Shown here one piece after another: positions 51,959 to 61,556 of a DNA stretch of 64,000 nt. The translations under genes and the position numbers were made by a program. The stretch's first letter is position 1. Every line of letters starts with the position of its first letter. The notes below the pieces were generated by a model, which saw nothing but the letters and a program-made list of their open reading frames with translations, was not told the DNA's origin and did not search any database. This stretch comes from JANWVO01 sp037446555 (GTDB lineage: Bacteria > Acidobacteriota > Terriglobia > Bryobacterales > Bryobacteraceae): positions 1-64,000 of the forward strand of contig JBBIIK010000008.1 in NCBI GenBank assembly GCA_037446555.1, given 5' to 3'.

Positions 51959-53761
51959 CTAACGCTTGCGGCGGATCAGCGCCACCCAGTCGCGCGAACG
52001 CTCCGCGGGCGGCAATCCCAGCCAGCGGCGCCCCTTGCCGCCGCTGAGTTCGCGCACGTCCCCCTGCGTCAGTTCGCCGCCGGTGCGCGGGTTGAACCAG
52101 TGCACGGTGTACTCGCCTTCGGGCAGTGCGATCTGCGCCGAGCCGCCCCGCGGAAACTGGATGGCATAGATCTCGCCGGTCTTGGCGAGGATGCGCATCG
52201 GCGAACCTTCGGCGACGCGAAAAGGCGGCACGACAGGCTCCATCTCATGAAACGGAAGGTAGCGGTGGAAGAAGTCCAGCGCGATGCGCGTCTGCTCCCA
52301 CATCCGCTCGCGGGAGCGCCAGTCCTCGCAGTTCAAATCCATGTGCGGGAAGCGGTAGCCGAAATACCACTCGACGCCCGAACCGCCGCCCATGAGGTTC
52401 CCCCACAGGGCGTCAATGCGCGGGATGTCGTGATCCGGATCCTCGCTGTCGGGCAAGACGCCCATGTCGGCGGGGGACTGCTCGTCGTGGAAGACCGCCC
52501 ATTTGCGCCCCGCCTCGGCGCTGCGCCGCCGCAGCTCGACGGTTTCCTCGTGATAAAACGCCATGTCCGACTGAACGGAACTCGCCTCGAAATGGGGATC
52601 GCCCAGAATGCCGTTGTAGAAACGCCGGGCGGCGTTCAGGTGCGTGTGCACGGCGATCGGGTGATCGTAGGGATCAAGCTCGCGAATCCACGCGGCGATG
52701 GCTTTGCGGTCGGGATCGGGCGTGTTGTTCTCCTCTCCGAGATTCCACAGGAGCGCCGGATGATGGGCGAAGCGCGCCACGAGCTCGCGCAGGTAGAGCT
52801 TGCGGACGTCGTTCAACCCCGGGCTCCCGCCGAGCTTGCGGTCGTTCTCCGTCTCCTGCGTGACCACGTGAAGCATCAGGCCGAGCCGGTCCATGTGGGA
52901 GAAGACGACCTCCCACTGATCGAGCTTGCTGACATCGAAGCGGTCGCGGACTTCCGGCGAAGTCCACGGCCAGACGTCTTTTCCGTCACCGCCATCGATG
53001 TTGTAGGTGAGGAAATAGACGCTGTTCATGCCCTTGGACGCCAGATAATTCAAGGCTCCAATGATTCCCTTGCCCCTGGTTTTCTGCCAGACGGGATCGC
53101 CAGGCCGCCAGTCCTTGACATGCGGCTCATAGCGGTGCAGAAAAGGCTTGCCCGTAGTGTTCTCCCCCTCGTTGAAGCGCGCGTCGAGGTCCTGCGTGCC
53201 GTCGAACTCGAAATAGGCGAGGAAATTTTCCGGACTGTCGGCGCCGCCCTTCAGAAAATATTCTCCGCTTCCCCTGAATTTCAGATAAAACTGGCCGGCA
53301 TATTCCAGCAGCCCGCGGCCGCGGAAGTCCGGGGTCTTCTTGTCCGTGGGCCCGATGACGAAACGCCCCTGCGCGCCGTCGAAGCCGGCAGCCTCGCCCG
53401 CATCCGGACGGGGATCGACAGCGATCCATGGCCCCCGGCGGAAGGAGGCGCGGAAAGTCCATTCGCCCTCGGCATCGGGCAGGAAGCGCGCCTGCCAGAC
53501 GCGCCCGCGGGCGGCCGAGGTCTCCGCCGCGTTCCCATCCGCCGCATAGAAGCCGGGCACGCGAACGACGCGGCCGCTTGCGGCATGGCGGAACTCGACG
53601 GTCAGACGGTGGTCAGCAAATGGATTGGGCGTGGCGTCCTCTCCGGTTTCCGGGCCTTCGAACGACACAGCGACCCGGTGCCAGACCTTCAGCTCGCCCT
53701 CCACGCGCTGCGCTGAGAGCAGAGCCGGAAAGAGAGCCATCAGTAGCAGTGTGCGCGGCAT
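51959..53761 (-). CDS. DUF5060 protein, probable glycoside hydrolase
   Basis: The 600-aa protein has a signal peptide (LLLMALFPALLSAQ). An N-terminal beta-sandwich (about 20-130: VSFEGPETGEDATPNPF, LPDAEGEWTFRASF) matches the DUF5060 domain. A TIM-barrel-like part follows (about 145-500) with GINSVY-type strand ends and the motif LLWNLGEENN near 320, where the Glu may be catalytic, then a beta-rich C-terminal tail. DUF5060 proteins are often linked to plant polysaccharide breakdown. The substrate cannot be told from the sequence. Confidence 0.75.
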   Translation of the reverse strand: MPRTLLLMALFPALLSAQRVEGELKVWHRVAVSFEGPETGEDATPNPFADHRLTVEFRHAASGRVVRVPGFYAADGNAAETSAARGRVWQARFLPDAEGEWTFRASFRRGPWIAVDPRPDAGEAAGFDGAQGRFVIGPTDKKTPDFRGRGLLEYAGQFYLKFRGSGEYFLKGGADSPENFLAYFEFDGTQDLDARFNEGENTTGKPFLHRYEPHVKDWRPGDPVWQKTRGKGIIGALNYLASKGMNSVYFLTYNIDGGDGKDVWPWTSPEVRDRFDVSKLDQWEVVFSHMDRLGLMLHVVTQETENDRKLGGSPGLNDVRKLYLRELVARFAHHPALLWNLGEENNTPDPDRKAIAAWIRELDPYDHPIAVHTHLNAARRFYNGILGDPHFEASSVQSDMAFYHEETVELRRRSAEAGRKWAVFHDEQSPADMGVLPDSEDPDHDIPRIDALWGNLMGGGSGVEWYFGYRFPHMDLNCEDWRSRERMWEQTRIALDFFHRYLPFHEMEPVVPPFRVAEGSPMRILAKTGEIYAIQFPRGGSAQIALPEGEYTVHWFNPRTGGELTQGDVRELSGGKGRRWLGLPPAERSRDWVALIRRKR

Positions 53762-53826
53762 GAAATTCTCCCTTCCCCTGTAGGACCCTCCATGCTATCG
53801 CGCCTGCATCCGAGGGGTCACGATCT

Positions 53827-54930
53827 TCAAGGCGTGAGCTCGAACTCGAACGGGACGACGAGAGGCGCGCCCGTCTCGGTGACCGTCGTATTGGAGGCTT
53901 CCAGCCGGATCATGACGCGCCCGGGCGTCTTTGGCACGTCGCGGCGCAGGCGGATCTGCACCACAGTGGTCGACCGCGCCGGAACCACGGTGGGCAGCAC
54001 CTCCATCCATGCGGGCGCCTCAACCGGCTTCAGTTCGAACGCGATGGCCGAATCGTTGCGCAGCGGCAGCCCGTTGTACCAAAAGCCCGGAGTGAACCGC
54101 ACCTGTTGCGGCGCCTGGAGGTACGAACGCACGAGCGTCTCCAGCCACTCGCGCTTTCCAATGAGCCGGCGCGCTCCGTCCCACGCCACCGTGCGCCCTG
54201 CGTGAAGCGCTTCCCGCAGGCCTTCCACGCTGCGCTCGCGCACGAGCACCAGATTCAGCGTGCGCGCATCCTCCGGCAGCGAGGCGTTGTGGATGTCGGA
54301 GTTGCCCATCACTGTGAGCCCGTACTGGCCGATCCACTGGCGCGCCTCCTCGTAATATGTGGGCCCATTGAGCAGCTCGATGCCCTGAAAGAGCTTGTCG
54401 GAATACGCCGTCGCGATCACCGGCCACCAATCGGCGCGCCCCTTCCACCCCGGATGATTCCAGAAGGAGAAGGCCCCCTGCTTCCTGGCCTCGGCCAGCG
54501 CCGCCAGCAGCTCCTTGCCTCGGAACGCGTTGTGGTCGCGCACGAAGAGGGCGTTGAAATGAATGTCGCCCTTGGTGATCTCGACACCCGGCACGATGAG
54601 CAGCCCGAGACCCTCGGCAACCGGCCGCGCGATCTCGTAAGGACGCGAAAGATCCATGCTCACGTCCTTCTCGTTGGGGCGGTAGTCGTCATGATCCGTG
54701 ATGGCAAGGGCGTCGAGGTCCTCGCGCCAGGCTTCCATAACGCGCGTCGTGGGCCACACCTGCCCGTCGGAGAACACGGTGTGCATATGAAGATCCGCCT
54801 TCACCACGAAGTACTCGCCCGCCTTCGGCATGGGACGGTGCCGGCGGACCATCTCCTGCTGGGCGTGGAGAGCGGGCAGCACCGCGAGAACCGCGGCGGT
54901 GAACGGAAGCAAAGTACGAATCCGGAACAT
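53827..54930 (-). CDS. PHP-domain metallohydrolase (CehA/McbA-like)
   Basis: The 367-aa protein has a signal peptide (LLPFTAAVLAVLPALHAQ) and the PHP motif LHMHTVFSDGQVWPT near 47-61 that binds the metal cluster, followed by AITDHDDYRP near 75 and ALFVRDHN near 126, with later GNSDIHNA near 210. The C-terminal part (about 290-367) is a beta-rich domain. The CehA/McbA group contains carbaryl hydrolases and phosphoesterases; a phosphoesterase or ester/amide hydrolase is likely. It is upstream of the carbohydrate genes on the same strand. Confidence 0.85.
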   Translation of the reverse strand: MFRIRTLLPFTAAVLAVLPALHAQQEMVRRHRPMPKAGEYFVVKADLHMHTVFSDGQVWPTTRVMEAWREDLDALAITDHDDYRPNEKDVSMDLSRPYEIARPVAEGLGLLIVPGVEITKGDIHFNALFVRDHNAFRGKELLAALAEARKQGAFSFWNHPGWKGRADWWPVIATAYSDKLFQGIELLNGPTYYEEARQWIGQYGLTVMGNSDIHNASLPEDARTLNLVLVRERSVEGLREALHAGRTVAWDGARRLIGKREWLETLVRSYLQAPQQVRFTPGFWYNGLPLRNDSAIAFELKPVEAPAWMEVLPTVVPARSTTVVQIRLRRDVPKTPGRVMIRLEASNTTVTETGAPLVVPFEFELTP

Positions 54931-55033
54931 ACTCCATCCATATCATCCGCAGGTGACGGCTGCGTGAAACACAGCGCGGCGCGCCCGCGGCCGCTGATAT
55001 CCTAAGGGGTTCACCCCGAACGAGGAGGTTCTT

Positions 55034-56056
55034 ATGCTGCGTGTCGGCATCATCGGAACGGGCGCCATCAGCCACAAGCACGCCCAGGCTTACGCCAACA
55101 TCGGCTACAAGGTCACCGTCTGCACGGACATCTCGCGCGAGGCGGGCGAGAAGTTCGCCGCGCAATACGGTTGCCAGTATGTTCCCACGTATGAAGAGCT
55201 GTGCAGCCACCCGGACGTCGATTTCGTCGACGTCTGCACGTTTCCGGACTTCCGGCTCCAGCCGCTGGAGATCGCCGCGAAGCACGGCAAGGCGGTACAG
55301 GTCCAGAAGCCGGTCTCGACCAACCTTGAAACGGCGCGCAAGATGATCGAAACCGCCCGCCAGGCGGGCATCGTGCTCGGCGTCGTCAGCCAGCACCGCT
55401 TCGACGACTCGACGATCTTCGTGAAGCAGGCGATCGCCCGGGGCAGGCTGGGGCGCATCCTGCAAGCTGACGCCTATGTGAAGTGGTGGCGCAGTGAAGC
55501 CTACTATTCCCGCCCGATCAAGGGCAGCTGGGCGGTCGAGGGCGGCGGCGCGCTGATCAACCAGGCGGTGCACCAGGTGGACGTGCTGAATTACCTCACC
55601 GGCGGCGTCGACGAGGTGTTCGGCTACTGGCAGCTGGGAGCGCGGCACAAGATCGAGAGCGAGGACGTGATCTGCGCGGTGATGAAACACACCAGCGGCG
55701 CCACGGGCGTGATCCAGAGTTCGACGGCGTTCTGGCCGGGCTATCCCGAGCGGATCGAGATTCACGGCACCCGGGGCACCTGCGTGTTCACGGGCGACAA
55801 GCTGACCACCTGGGACGTGGAGAACGACCAGGGCGAGCCGGCGCCGGTCGAGAAGCAGGTGATGAGCGGCGCCAGCGACCCCATGGCCATTCCTCTCACT
55901 CCGTTCGAGCGGCAGTTCCTGGACTTCGGCAGTGCGGTGAAGAACCGCACGCAGCCGCTCGTTTCCGGCGAGGAAGGGCTGAAGGCGCTGGAGATCGTGC
56001 TGGGTATCTATGAGAGTTGCCGCAGCGGGCGCCCGGTGCGGCTGGCGGGCGCATGA
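55034..56056 (+). CDS. Gfo/Idh/MocA-family oxidoreductase
   Basis: The 340-aa protein has the NAD(P)-binding GIIGTGAISHKH near 5-16, the family motif VQKPVSTNLE near 93 (the usual EKP lysine present as QKP) and a C-terminal alpha/beta domain (about 130-340). These enzymes oxidise or reduce sugars and cyclitols. A strong GAGGAGG ribosome site precedes the ATG. The stop overlaps the start of thrB by 4 bp (ATGA). It is divergent from the PHP hydrolase gene with 103 bp between. Confidence 0.9.
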   Translation: MLRVGIIGTGAISHKHAQAYANIGYKVTVCTDISREAGEKFAAQYGCQYVPTYEELCSHPDVDFVDVCTFPDFRLQPLEIAAKHGKAVQVQKPVSTNLETARKMIETARQAGIVLGVVSQHRFDDSTIFVKQAIARGRLGRILQADAYVKWWRSEAYYSRPIKGSWAVEGGGALINQAVHQVDVLNYLTGGVDEVFGYWQLGARHKIESEDVICAVMKHTSGATGVIQSSTAFWPGYPERIEIHGTRGTCVFTGDKLTTWDVENDQGEPAPVEKQVMSGASDPMAIPLTPFERQFLDFGSAVKNRTQPLVSGEEGLKALEIVLGIYESCRSGRPVRLAGA

Positions 56057-56958
56057 GCTGGACCGAAGTCCGCGTCCCGGCCACCAGCGCCAATCTGGGG
56101 CCCGGCTTCGACGCGCTGGGCATGGCGCTGAGCATTTATCTGGAGTGTCGCTTCCGGCCCTCGGAGACGCTGAAGATCCGCGCCTCCGGGCGCGACGCGG
56201 AGCTGATCAGCACTGCCGAGGACAATCTGATCTGGCAGACGGCGCTCCAGGTGGCGGGCCATCTGGGCCGCCCGATGCCCGCCATCGAGCTCGAGATCGT
56301 CAATGACATCCCCATCGGCAAGGGGCTCGGGTCATCGGCGGCGGCGCTGGTGGCGGGCGTGGTGATCGCCGACGAGATCCTTCAGCTCGAGTGGGACCGC
56401 CACAAAATTCTCGATGAGGCGGCCAGGATCGAGGGCCACCCGGACAACGTGAGCGCCGCCGTGCTGGGCTCGATCGTTGCCAGCGCCATCGACAGCGAGG
56501 GCGTCACACGCGCCGTGCGCATGCAACTGCCCGCCCGCTACGGCGTCGCCATCGTCGTGCCGGATTTCGTCCTGCCGACTTCGGAAGCCCGGGCGGTGCT
56601 GCCCCGCAGCTATTCGCGCGAAGACGCGGTATTCAACATCCAGCGCTCTGCGCTGCTGATTGCGGCGATGCTGACCCAGACCACCGACGCTTTTCATGAA
56701 GCGCTGATGGACCGGCTGCACCAGCCCTACCGCGCACCGCTGGTGCCGGGCCTGGCCGAGATGCTCGAACTGCGAGAGCCCGGGCTGCTCGGCTGCGCGC
56801 TGTCGGGCGCAGGCCCGAGCGTGCTCGTGTTTTACGAACGCGGCCACGAAAGCGTCTGTGAGCGCATGTGCGAGATCTTCGCCCGCCACTGCCATTCCAG
56901 CCAGATCCTGCCCGCCCACATTCCCGATCACGGCTACGACCTGATGCATGGGCTGTGA
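56053..56958 (+). CDS. thrB: Homoserine kinase
   Basis: ThrB phosphorylates homoserine on the way to threonine. The 301-aa protein starts WTEVRVPATSANLGPGFDALG, typical of ThrB, and has the GHMP ATP-binding loop PIGKGLGSSAAAL near 91-103 and a late CALSGAGPSVLVF near 246-258. The ATG at 56053 overlaps the upstream stop codon as ATGA. Other threonine genes are not adjacent. Confidence 0.95.
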   Translation: MSWTEVRVPATSANLGPGFDALGMALSIYLECRFRPSETLKIRASGRDAELISTAEDNLIWQTALQVAGHLGRPMPAIELEIVNDIPIGKGLGSSAAALVAGVVIADEILQLEWDRHKILDEAARIEGHPDNVSAAVLGSIVASAIDSEGVTRAVRMQLPARYGVAIVVPDFVLPTSEARAVLPRSYSREDAVFNIQRSALLIAAMLTQTTDAFHEALMDRLHQPYRAPLVPGLAEMLELREPGLLGCALSGAGPSVLVFYERGHESVCERMCEIFARHCHSSQILPAHIPDHGYDLMHGL

Positions 56959-57047
56959 GGCCTTCTCACGCCCGTCTCACCACACCCTGCCGGTGGGAGA
57001 CCGGACGCCGAGAGATGCCGGCGATAAAGGGCTCCGGTTTCAACAAC

Positions 57048-57063
57048 ATACAGCATATTGAAC
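57048..57063. promoter_or_regulatory. NrdR-box-like site 1
   Basis: ATACAGCATATTGAAC resembles the NrdR box (ACACwATATnTwGTGT), with a good central CATATTG. Its centre lies 31 bp (three helical turns) from site 2, the spacing typical of NrdR box pairs. NrdR represses ribonucleotide reductase genes when (d)ATP is high. No nrdR gene is in the window. Confidence 0.5.
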
Positions 57064-57070
57064 TTTTCTC

Positions 57071-57100
57071 TTGACCAACCACAAGATATTGGGGTATTGT
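57071..57100 (+). promoter_or_regulatory. Candidate promoter of the ribonucleotide reductase gene
   Basis: TTGACC (57071-57076) and TATTGT (57095-57100) are 18 bp apart. NrdR-like site 2 lies inside this spacer, where binding would block RNA polymerase. The leader to the ATG is about 80 nt. Confidence 0.45.
57079..57094. promoter_or_regulatory. NrdR-box-like site 2
   Basis: CCACAAGATATTGGGG matches the NrdR consensus at about 12 of 16 positions, including the CACAA half and the ATATTG core. It sits between the candidate -35 and -10 of nrdJ. Confidence 0.55.
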
Positions 57101-57185
57101 TTCCATTGCCCCCTATTGACAGCCGGTTTCGGCCGGCCTTCCTCGCGGGGGTGTTCTTCGGAAAAATAGAATCAGGAGCAATCGG

Positions 57186-60014
57186 ATGGGACAGCTGAGC
57201 GTTGACGTCAGTTCGCAGGGCAGGAGCCTTCGGAGGAACCTGCGGAAAGAGGAGCGGACGGGGGTCTCATTCCCCCGGTATTTCACTGCCCGGCTGGAGC
57301 CGGGCAAGACGCCCTATGACGAAATCCGCTGGGAGCTGCGCACCGCCACGATCGGCAACGACAAGGGAGCGGTGATCTTCGAGCAGAAGGACGTGGAGGT
57401 TCCGGCGGACTGGTCGCAGACGGCCACCAACATCGTCGCCTCGAAATACTTCCACGGGCGGCTGGGCACGCCCGGGCGCGAGACCAGCGTGAGGCAGCTG
57501 GTGCACCGCGTGGTGGACACTATCACCGAATGGGGCATCGAGGGGCGCTATTTCCGCTCGCTGGAGGACGCGGCCAACTTCCGGGACGAACTGGCGCACA
57601 TGATGCTGACGCAGAAAGCGTGCTTCAACTCGCCAGTGTGGTTCAACGTCGGTGTGAAGGAAGAGCACCGGGGCTACGGCTGGTACTATGACGAGGCCAC
57701 CGACTCGGTGAAGAAGCTCGACCGCAGCGTGCACAAGCCGCAGTGCTCAGCCTGCTTCATCAACTCGGTGCAGGATTCGCTGGAGTCGATCCTCGAGCTG
57801 GCCAAGACCGAGGGCATGCTGTTCAAGTTCGGGTCTGGCACGGGCACGAACCTTTCCAACCTGCGCGAAGAGAACTGCCCGCTGTGGGGCGGCGGGCGCG
57901 CCTCGGGGCCGCTGTCTTTCATGAAGGGCTTCGACGCCTTCGCCGGCGTGATCAAGAGCGGAGGCAAGACGCGCCGGGCGGCGAAGATGGTGATCCTCAA
58001 CGCCGAGCACCCCGACATCGAGCAGTTCATCTGGTGCAAGGCGAAGGAGGAACGCAAGGCGCACACGCTGATCGAGGCCGGCTACGATCCGAGCATCGAC
58101 GGCGAGGCCTATTCCTCGATCTTCTTCCAGAACGCCAACAACAGCGTGCGCGTGACCGACGAGTTCATGCGCGCGGCCGTCGAGGACGGCGAGTGGTGGA
58201 CGCGCTCGGTGGTGAGCGGGGAGCCGGTGAAGAAGTACAAGGCGCGGGACCTGCTGCGGGAGATCGCCGAGGCGACCTGGCAGTGTGGCGATCCGGGCAT
58301 GCAGTTCGACACCACCATCAACCGCTGGCACACGTCGAAGAACTCCGGGCGGATCAACGCCTCCAACCCGTGCTCGGAGTACATGTTCCTGGACGACTCG
58401 GCGTGCAACCTTTCTTCCCTGAACCTGATGAAGTTCCTGGGCGCGGGCGGGAAGTTCGACGTGGAGGCGTTCCGCCACGCGGTGGACACGATGATCCTGG
58501 CGCAGGAGATCATCGTGGACAACGCCAGCTACCCGACGGAGAAGATCGCGCGCAACTCGCACGATTTCCGGCCGCTGGGGCTGGGCTTCGCCAACCTGGG
58601 CTCGCTGCTGATGTCGCTGGGCCTGCCCTATGACAGCGACGCCGGCCGCGCCTGGGCGGGAGCCATCACGGCCATCATGACGGGCCAGGCGTACCTGACC
58701 AGCGCACGGGTCGCCGAACACACCGGCCCCTGCCCCGGCTTCGCCGCCAACGAGGAGTCTTTCCTGGGCGTCATCAGGATGCATTGGGATGCGGTGAACG
58801 GCATCGACTCGAAGCTGGTGCCGCCGGCGATGTACGAGGCCGCGCAGCAGGTCTGGAAGAACGCCTATGAGCTGGGCCGGCGGACGGGCTACCGCAACTC
58901 GCAGGTCACCGTGATCGCGCCCACCGGCACCATCGGTTTCATGATGGACTGCGACACCACGGGCATCGAGCCGGACCTGGCGCTGGTCAAGTACAAGAAG
59001 CTGGTGGGCGGCGGCGTGATCAAGATCGTCAACAACACGGTGCCCTCGGCGCTGATCCGGCTGGGCTATTCGCCCGAGCAGGTGGAGGAGATCGTGCGCC
59101 ACATCGATGCCACCGGCACCATCGAAGGCGCTCCCCACATCAAGCCGGAGCACATCCCGGTGTTTGACTGCTCGTTCAAGGCGCCGGGCGGCACGCGCTT
59201 CATCCACCACATGGGCCACATCCGCATGATGGCCGCCGTGCAGCCGTTCATTTCGGGCGCGATCTCGAAGACGATCAACATGCCCGAGGAAAGCACGGTG
59301 GAGGACATCATGAACGCCTACATCGAAAGCTGGAAGCTCGGGCTGAAGGCCGTCGCCATTTACCGCGACGGATCCAAGCGCGTGCAGCCGCTCAGCTCCG
59401 GCAGCTCGAAGGGCGAGAAGAAGACGGCCGGGCCGGCGCCGGCGCGGGTGGAAGAACGGATCGTCTACCGCCCGGCGCGCCGCAAGCTGCCCGACGAGCG
59501 GCAATCGATCACGCACAAGTTCTCCATCGCCGGCCACGAAGGCTACATCACCGTGGGCCTTTACGAGGACGGGCAGCCGGGAGAGCTGTTCATCACCATG
59601 GCCAAGGAGGGATCGACGATCTCCGGCCTGATGGACAGCTTCGCCACGGCGGTCAGCTACGGTCTGCAATATGGCGTGCCGCTGAAGTTCTTCGTCGATA
59701 AATTCAGCCATGTGCGCTTCGAGCCGTCGGGTTTCACCAACAGCCCGCAGATCCCGTACGCGAAGTCGATCATGGACTACATCTTCCGCTGGCTGGCGCT
59801 GAAATTCATCGGGCCCGAGGCCGTGGAAGCGCCAGAAGTGGGCGAAACAATGAAGCTGCGGCCCACCGAGCCGGAGCCGCAGCAGAAGCTGCACTTCGCG
59901 CCCGCCGACGGCATGGAGGACGCGCCGGCCTGCGCCGAATGCGGCGGCATCATGGTGCGCAACGGATCCTGCTACAAGTGCGAAAACTGCGGCAGCACAT
60001 CCGGGTGTTCCTAA
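57186..60014 (+). CDS. nrdJ: Class II (B12-dependent) ribonucleotide reductase
   Basis: This enzyme reduces ribonucleotides to deoxyribonucleotides using adenosylcobalamin, in or without oxygen. The 942-aa protein shows CFNSPVWFNVG near 142, FGSGTGTNLSNLREE near 219, NPCSEYMFLDD near 396 with the catalytic NPCSE cysteine, and PTGTIGFMMDCDTTGIEPD near 579-597. The C-terminal end is a zinc-ribbon-like tail with CAEC and CYKCENC motifs (about 918-942) holding the redox-active cysteines. There is no ATP-cone at the N-terminus. The ribosome site AGGAG is 7 bp from the ATG. Confidence 0.95.
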   Translation: MGQLSVDVSSQGRSLRRNLRKEERTGVSFPRYFTARLEPGKTPYDEIRWELRTATIGNDKGAVIFEQKDVEVPADWSQTATNIVASKYFHGRLGTPGRETSVRQLVHRVVDTITEWGIEGRYFRSLEDAANFRDELAHMMLTQKACFNSPVWFNVGVKEEHRGYGWYYDEATDSVKKLDRSVHKPQCSACFINSVQDSLESILELAKTEGMLFKFGSGTGTNLSNLREENCPLWGGGRASGPLSFMKGFDAFAGVIKSGGKTRRAAKMVILNAEHPDIEQFIWCKAKEERKAHTLIEAGYDPSIDGEAYSSIFFQNANNSVRVTDEFMRAAVEDGEWWTRSVVSGEPVKKYKARDLLREIAEATWQCGDPGMQFDTTINRWHTSKNSGRINASNPCSEYMFLDDSACNLSSLNLMKFLGAGGKFDVEAFRHAVDTMILAQEIIVDNASYPTEKIARNSHDFRPLGLGFANLGSLLMSLGLPYDSDAGRAWAGAITAIMTGQAYLTSARVAEHTGPCPGFAANEESFLGVIRMHWDAVNGIDSKLVPPAMYEAAQQVWKNAYELGRRTGYRNSQVTVIAPTGTIGFMMDCDTTGIEPDLALVKYKKLVGGGVIKIVNNTVPSALIRLGYSPEQVEEIVRHIDATGTIEGAPHIKPEHIPVFDCSFKAPGGTRFIHHMGHIRMMAAVQPFISGAISKTINMPEESTVEDIMNAYIESWKLGLKAVAIYRDGSKRVQPLSSGSSKGEKKTAGPAPARVEERIVYRPARRKLPDERQSITHKFSIAGHEGYITVGLYEDGQPGELFITMAKEGSTISGLMDSFATAVSYGLQYGVPLKFFVDKFSHVRFEPSGFTNSPQIPYAKSIMDYIFRWLALKFIGPEAVEAPEVGETMKLRPTEPEPQQKLHFAPADGMEDAPACAECGGIMVRNGSCYKCENCGSTSGCS

Positions 60015-60041
60015 GGCTGGCAGCGGCCCCGGGATAGGAAG

Positions 60042-60070
60042 ACGCCGTCCCGCATGGGACGGTGTTTTCT
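60042..60070 (+). terminator. Intrinsic terminator after nrdJ
   Basis: A 10-bp stem (60042-60051 with 60056-60065, one G-U pair) with a GCAT loop is followed by TTTCTCTT. It lies 27 bp after the nrdJ stop codon and separates it from rmuC. Confidence 0.75.
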
Positions 60071-60142
60071 CTTGGGCGCTCTCGGGCTGATGCCCGATGA
60101 CGCCCGCGGCCCGAGGGACCGAACGATGAACGGAGGCATCCC

Positions 60143-61492
60143 ATGGAACCGATGCTGTATCTCGGCATTCTGCTGGGCGGGCTGGTGTTGGGCGCTCTGC
60201 TTGCAGGCTTTCTGCTGCGCTCGGGAGGAGCGGGTCCGGCGGCGGCCAGCGCGGAAGCCGCCGAACTGAAGGCCCGGCTCGAAGAGCGCGACGCGCAACT
60301 GGAGCGGCTGGAACAGGCGCTCGCGGACAAGAAAGACCTTCTCTCCGGGCTCCGCAGGGAGCTGGAAGAGCGCAAGGTGGCGGAAGCCGGCCTGCGGGCG
60401 CAGCTCGAGGCGGAGCGCGCGCAACACGCCGAGAAGCTCACCCTGCTGCAGCAGGCGCAGCAACAGCTGGAGGAGTCCTTCCGCAGCCTCGCCGCGCAGG
60501 CGCTCCAGAGCAACAACGAGAGCTTTCTCCAGGTGGCCGGACACAACCTGGACGCGCGGATGAAGCAACTCGACGAGATGCTGAAGCCGTTGCGGGAGCG
60601 GATCGACACGCTCAAGAAGGAAAACACCGAACTCATCGCAGGGCTGGCAAAGCAGATGGAGATGCTCGAGCAGTCGCAGCGGCAGGCTTCCGAAGAGACG
60701 CGGAAGCTGGCCGACGCGCTGCGCAAACCCTCGGTGCGCGGCCGCTGGGGCGAGATCCAGCTGCGGCGCGTGGTGGAGATGGCCGGGATGGTGGAGTACT
60801 GCGATTTCGAGGAGCAGGCTTCCGTCGAGGCCGAGGGCGGCAGGCTCCGGCCCGACATGCTCATCCGGCTGCCGGGCGAGCGGCTGATCGTGGTGGACGC
60901 CAAGGCGCCACTGGCGGCGTATCTCGACTCGCTCGAGGCGCCGGACGAGGCACGGCGCGCCGAGAAGCTGGCCGAGCACGCACGCCAGGTGCGCGCACAT
61001 ATCCAGCGGCTGGCGGCGAAGGCTTACTGGGATCAGTTCCCGCAGGCACCGGACTTTGTAGTGGCGTTTCTGCCCGGAGAGACTTTCTTCAGCGCGGCGC
61101 TCCAGCAGGATCCGGAGCTGATCCAGTATGGCGTCGAGAACCGCGTGCTGCTGGCCACGCCGACGACGCTGATCGGACTGCTGAAGGCGGCGGCTTACGG
61201 GTGGCGGCAGGAAAAGCTGGCCCGCAATGCGCAGGAGATCTCCGACCTCGGGAAGGAGCTCTACGACCGGCTTCGGATCTTCGCCACGCACTTCGACGGC
61301 GTCCGCGGCGGGTTGGAGCGCGCCGTGGAGGCATACAACCGCGCGGCAGGCTCGCTGGAAGGCCGGGTGCTGGTGAGCGCCCGGCGGTTCCGGGACCTTG
61401 GGGCGGCCGGCGGAGACGAACTGCCGGAAGCCGAGGCCGTGGGCCGCGCCATCCGCAGCCTGCAGGCGCCGGAAACCGGGCCGCTCGACTGA
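60143..61492 (+). CDS. rmuC: DNA recombination protein RmuC
   Basis: The 449-aa protein has an N-terminal membrane helix (about 4-22), a long coiled coil (about 30-160, rich in Glu/Leu/Gln), and the RmuC nuclease-like domain (about 190-390): GRWGEIQLRRVVEMAGM, VVDAKAPLAAYLDSL, and FLPGETFFSAALQQDPEL with ATPTTLIGLLKAAAYGW. RmuC limits DNA inversions at short inverted repeats and is thought to be a membrane-anchored nuclease. The start follows GGAGG. Confidence 0.94.
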   Translation: MEPMLYLGILLGGLVLGALLAGFLLRSGGAGPAAASAEAAELKARLEERDAQLERLEQALADKKDLLSGLRRELEERKVAEAGLRAQLEAERAQHAEKLTLLQQAQQQLEESFRSLAAQALQSNNESFLQVAGHNLDARMKQLDEMLKPLRERIDTLKKENTELIAGLAKQMEMLEQSQRQASEETRKLADALRKPSVRGRWGEIQLRRVVEMAGMVEYCDFEEQASVEAEGGRLRPDMLIRLPGERLIVVDAKAPLAAYLDSLEAPDEARRAEKLAEHARQVRAHIQRLAAKAYWDQFPQAPDFVVAFLPGETFFSAALQQDPELIQYGVENRVLLATPTTLIGLLKAAAYGWRQEKLARNAQEISDLGKELYDRLRIFATHFDGVRGGLERAVEAYNRAAGSLEGRVLVSARRFRDLGAAGGDELPEAEAVGRAIRSLQAPETGPLD

Positions 61493-61556
61493 CGGGCGAG
61501 CGGGGAACCCCGAGGAATCAACCGCCGCCGGCTTGCCAGCCAATCCGGGCGGCTGC

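Noticed and set aside
51797..53716. 640-residue plus-strand frame over the DUF5060 gene
   Set aside because: Antisense to a gene with a signal peptide and known domain; no protein features of its own.
56959..57185. Cobalamin riboswitch upstream of nrdJ
   Set aside because: No B12-box-like segment was found by eye; the region instead fits a promoter with NrdR-like boxes.
57747..59894. 715-residue minus-strand frame across nrdJ
   Set aside because: Antisense to a gene with the NPCSE active-site motif; product is His/Arg-rich without domains.
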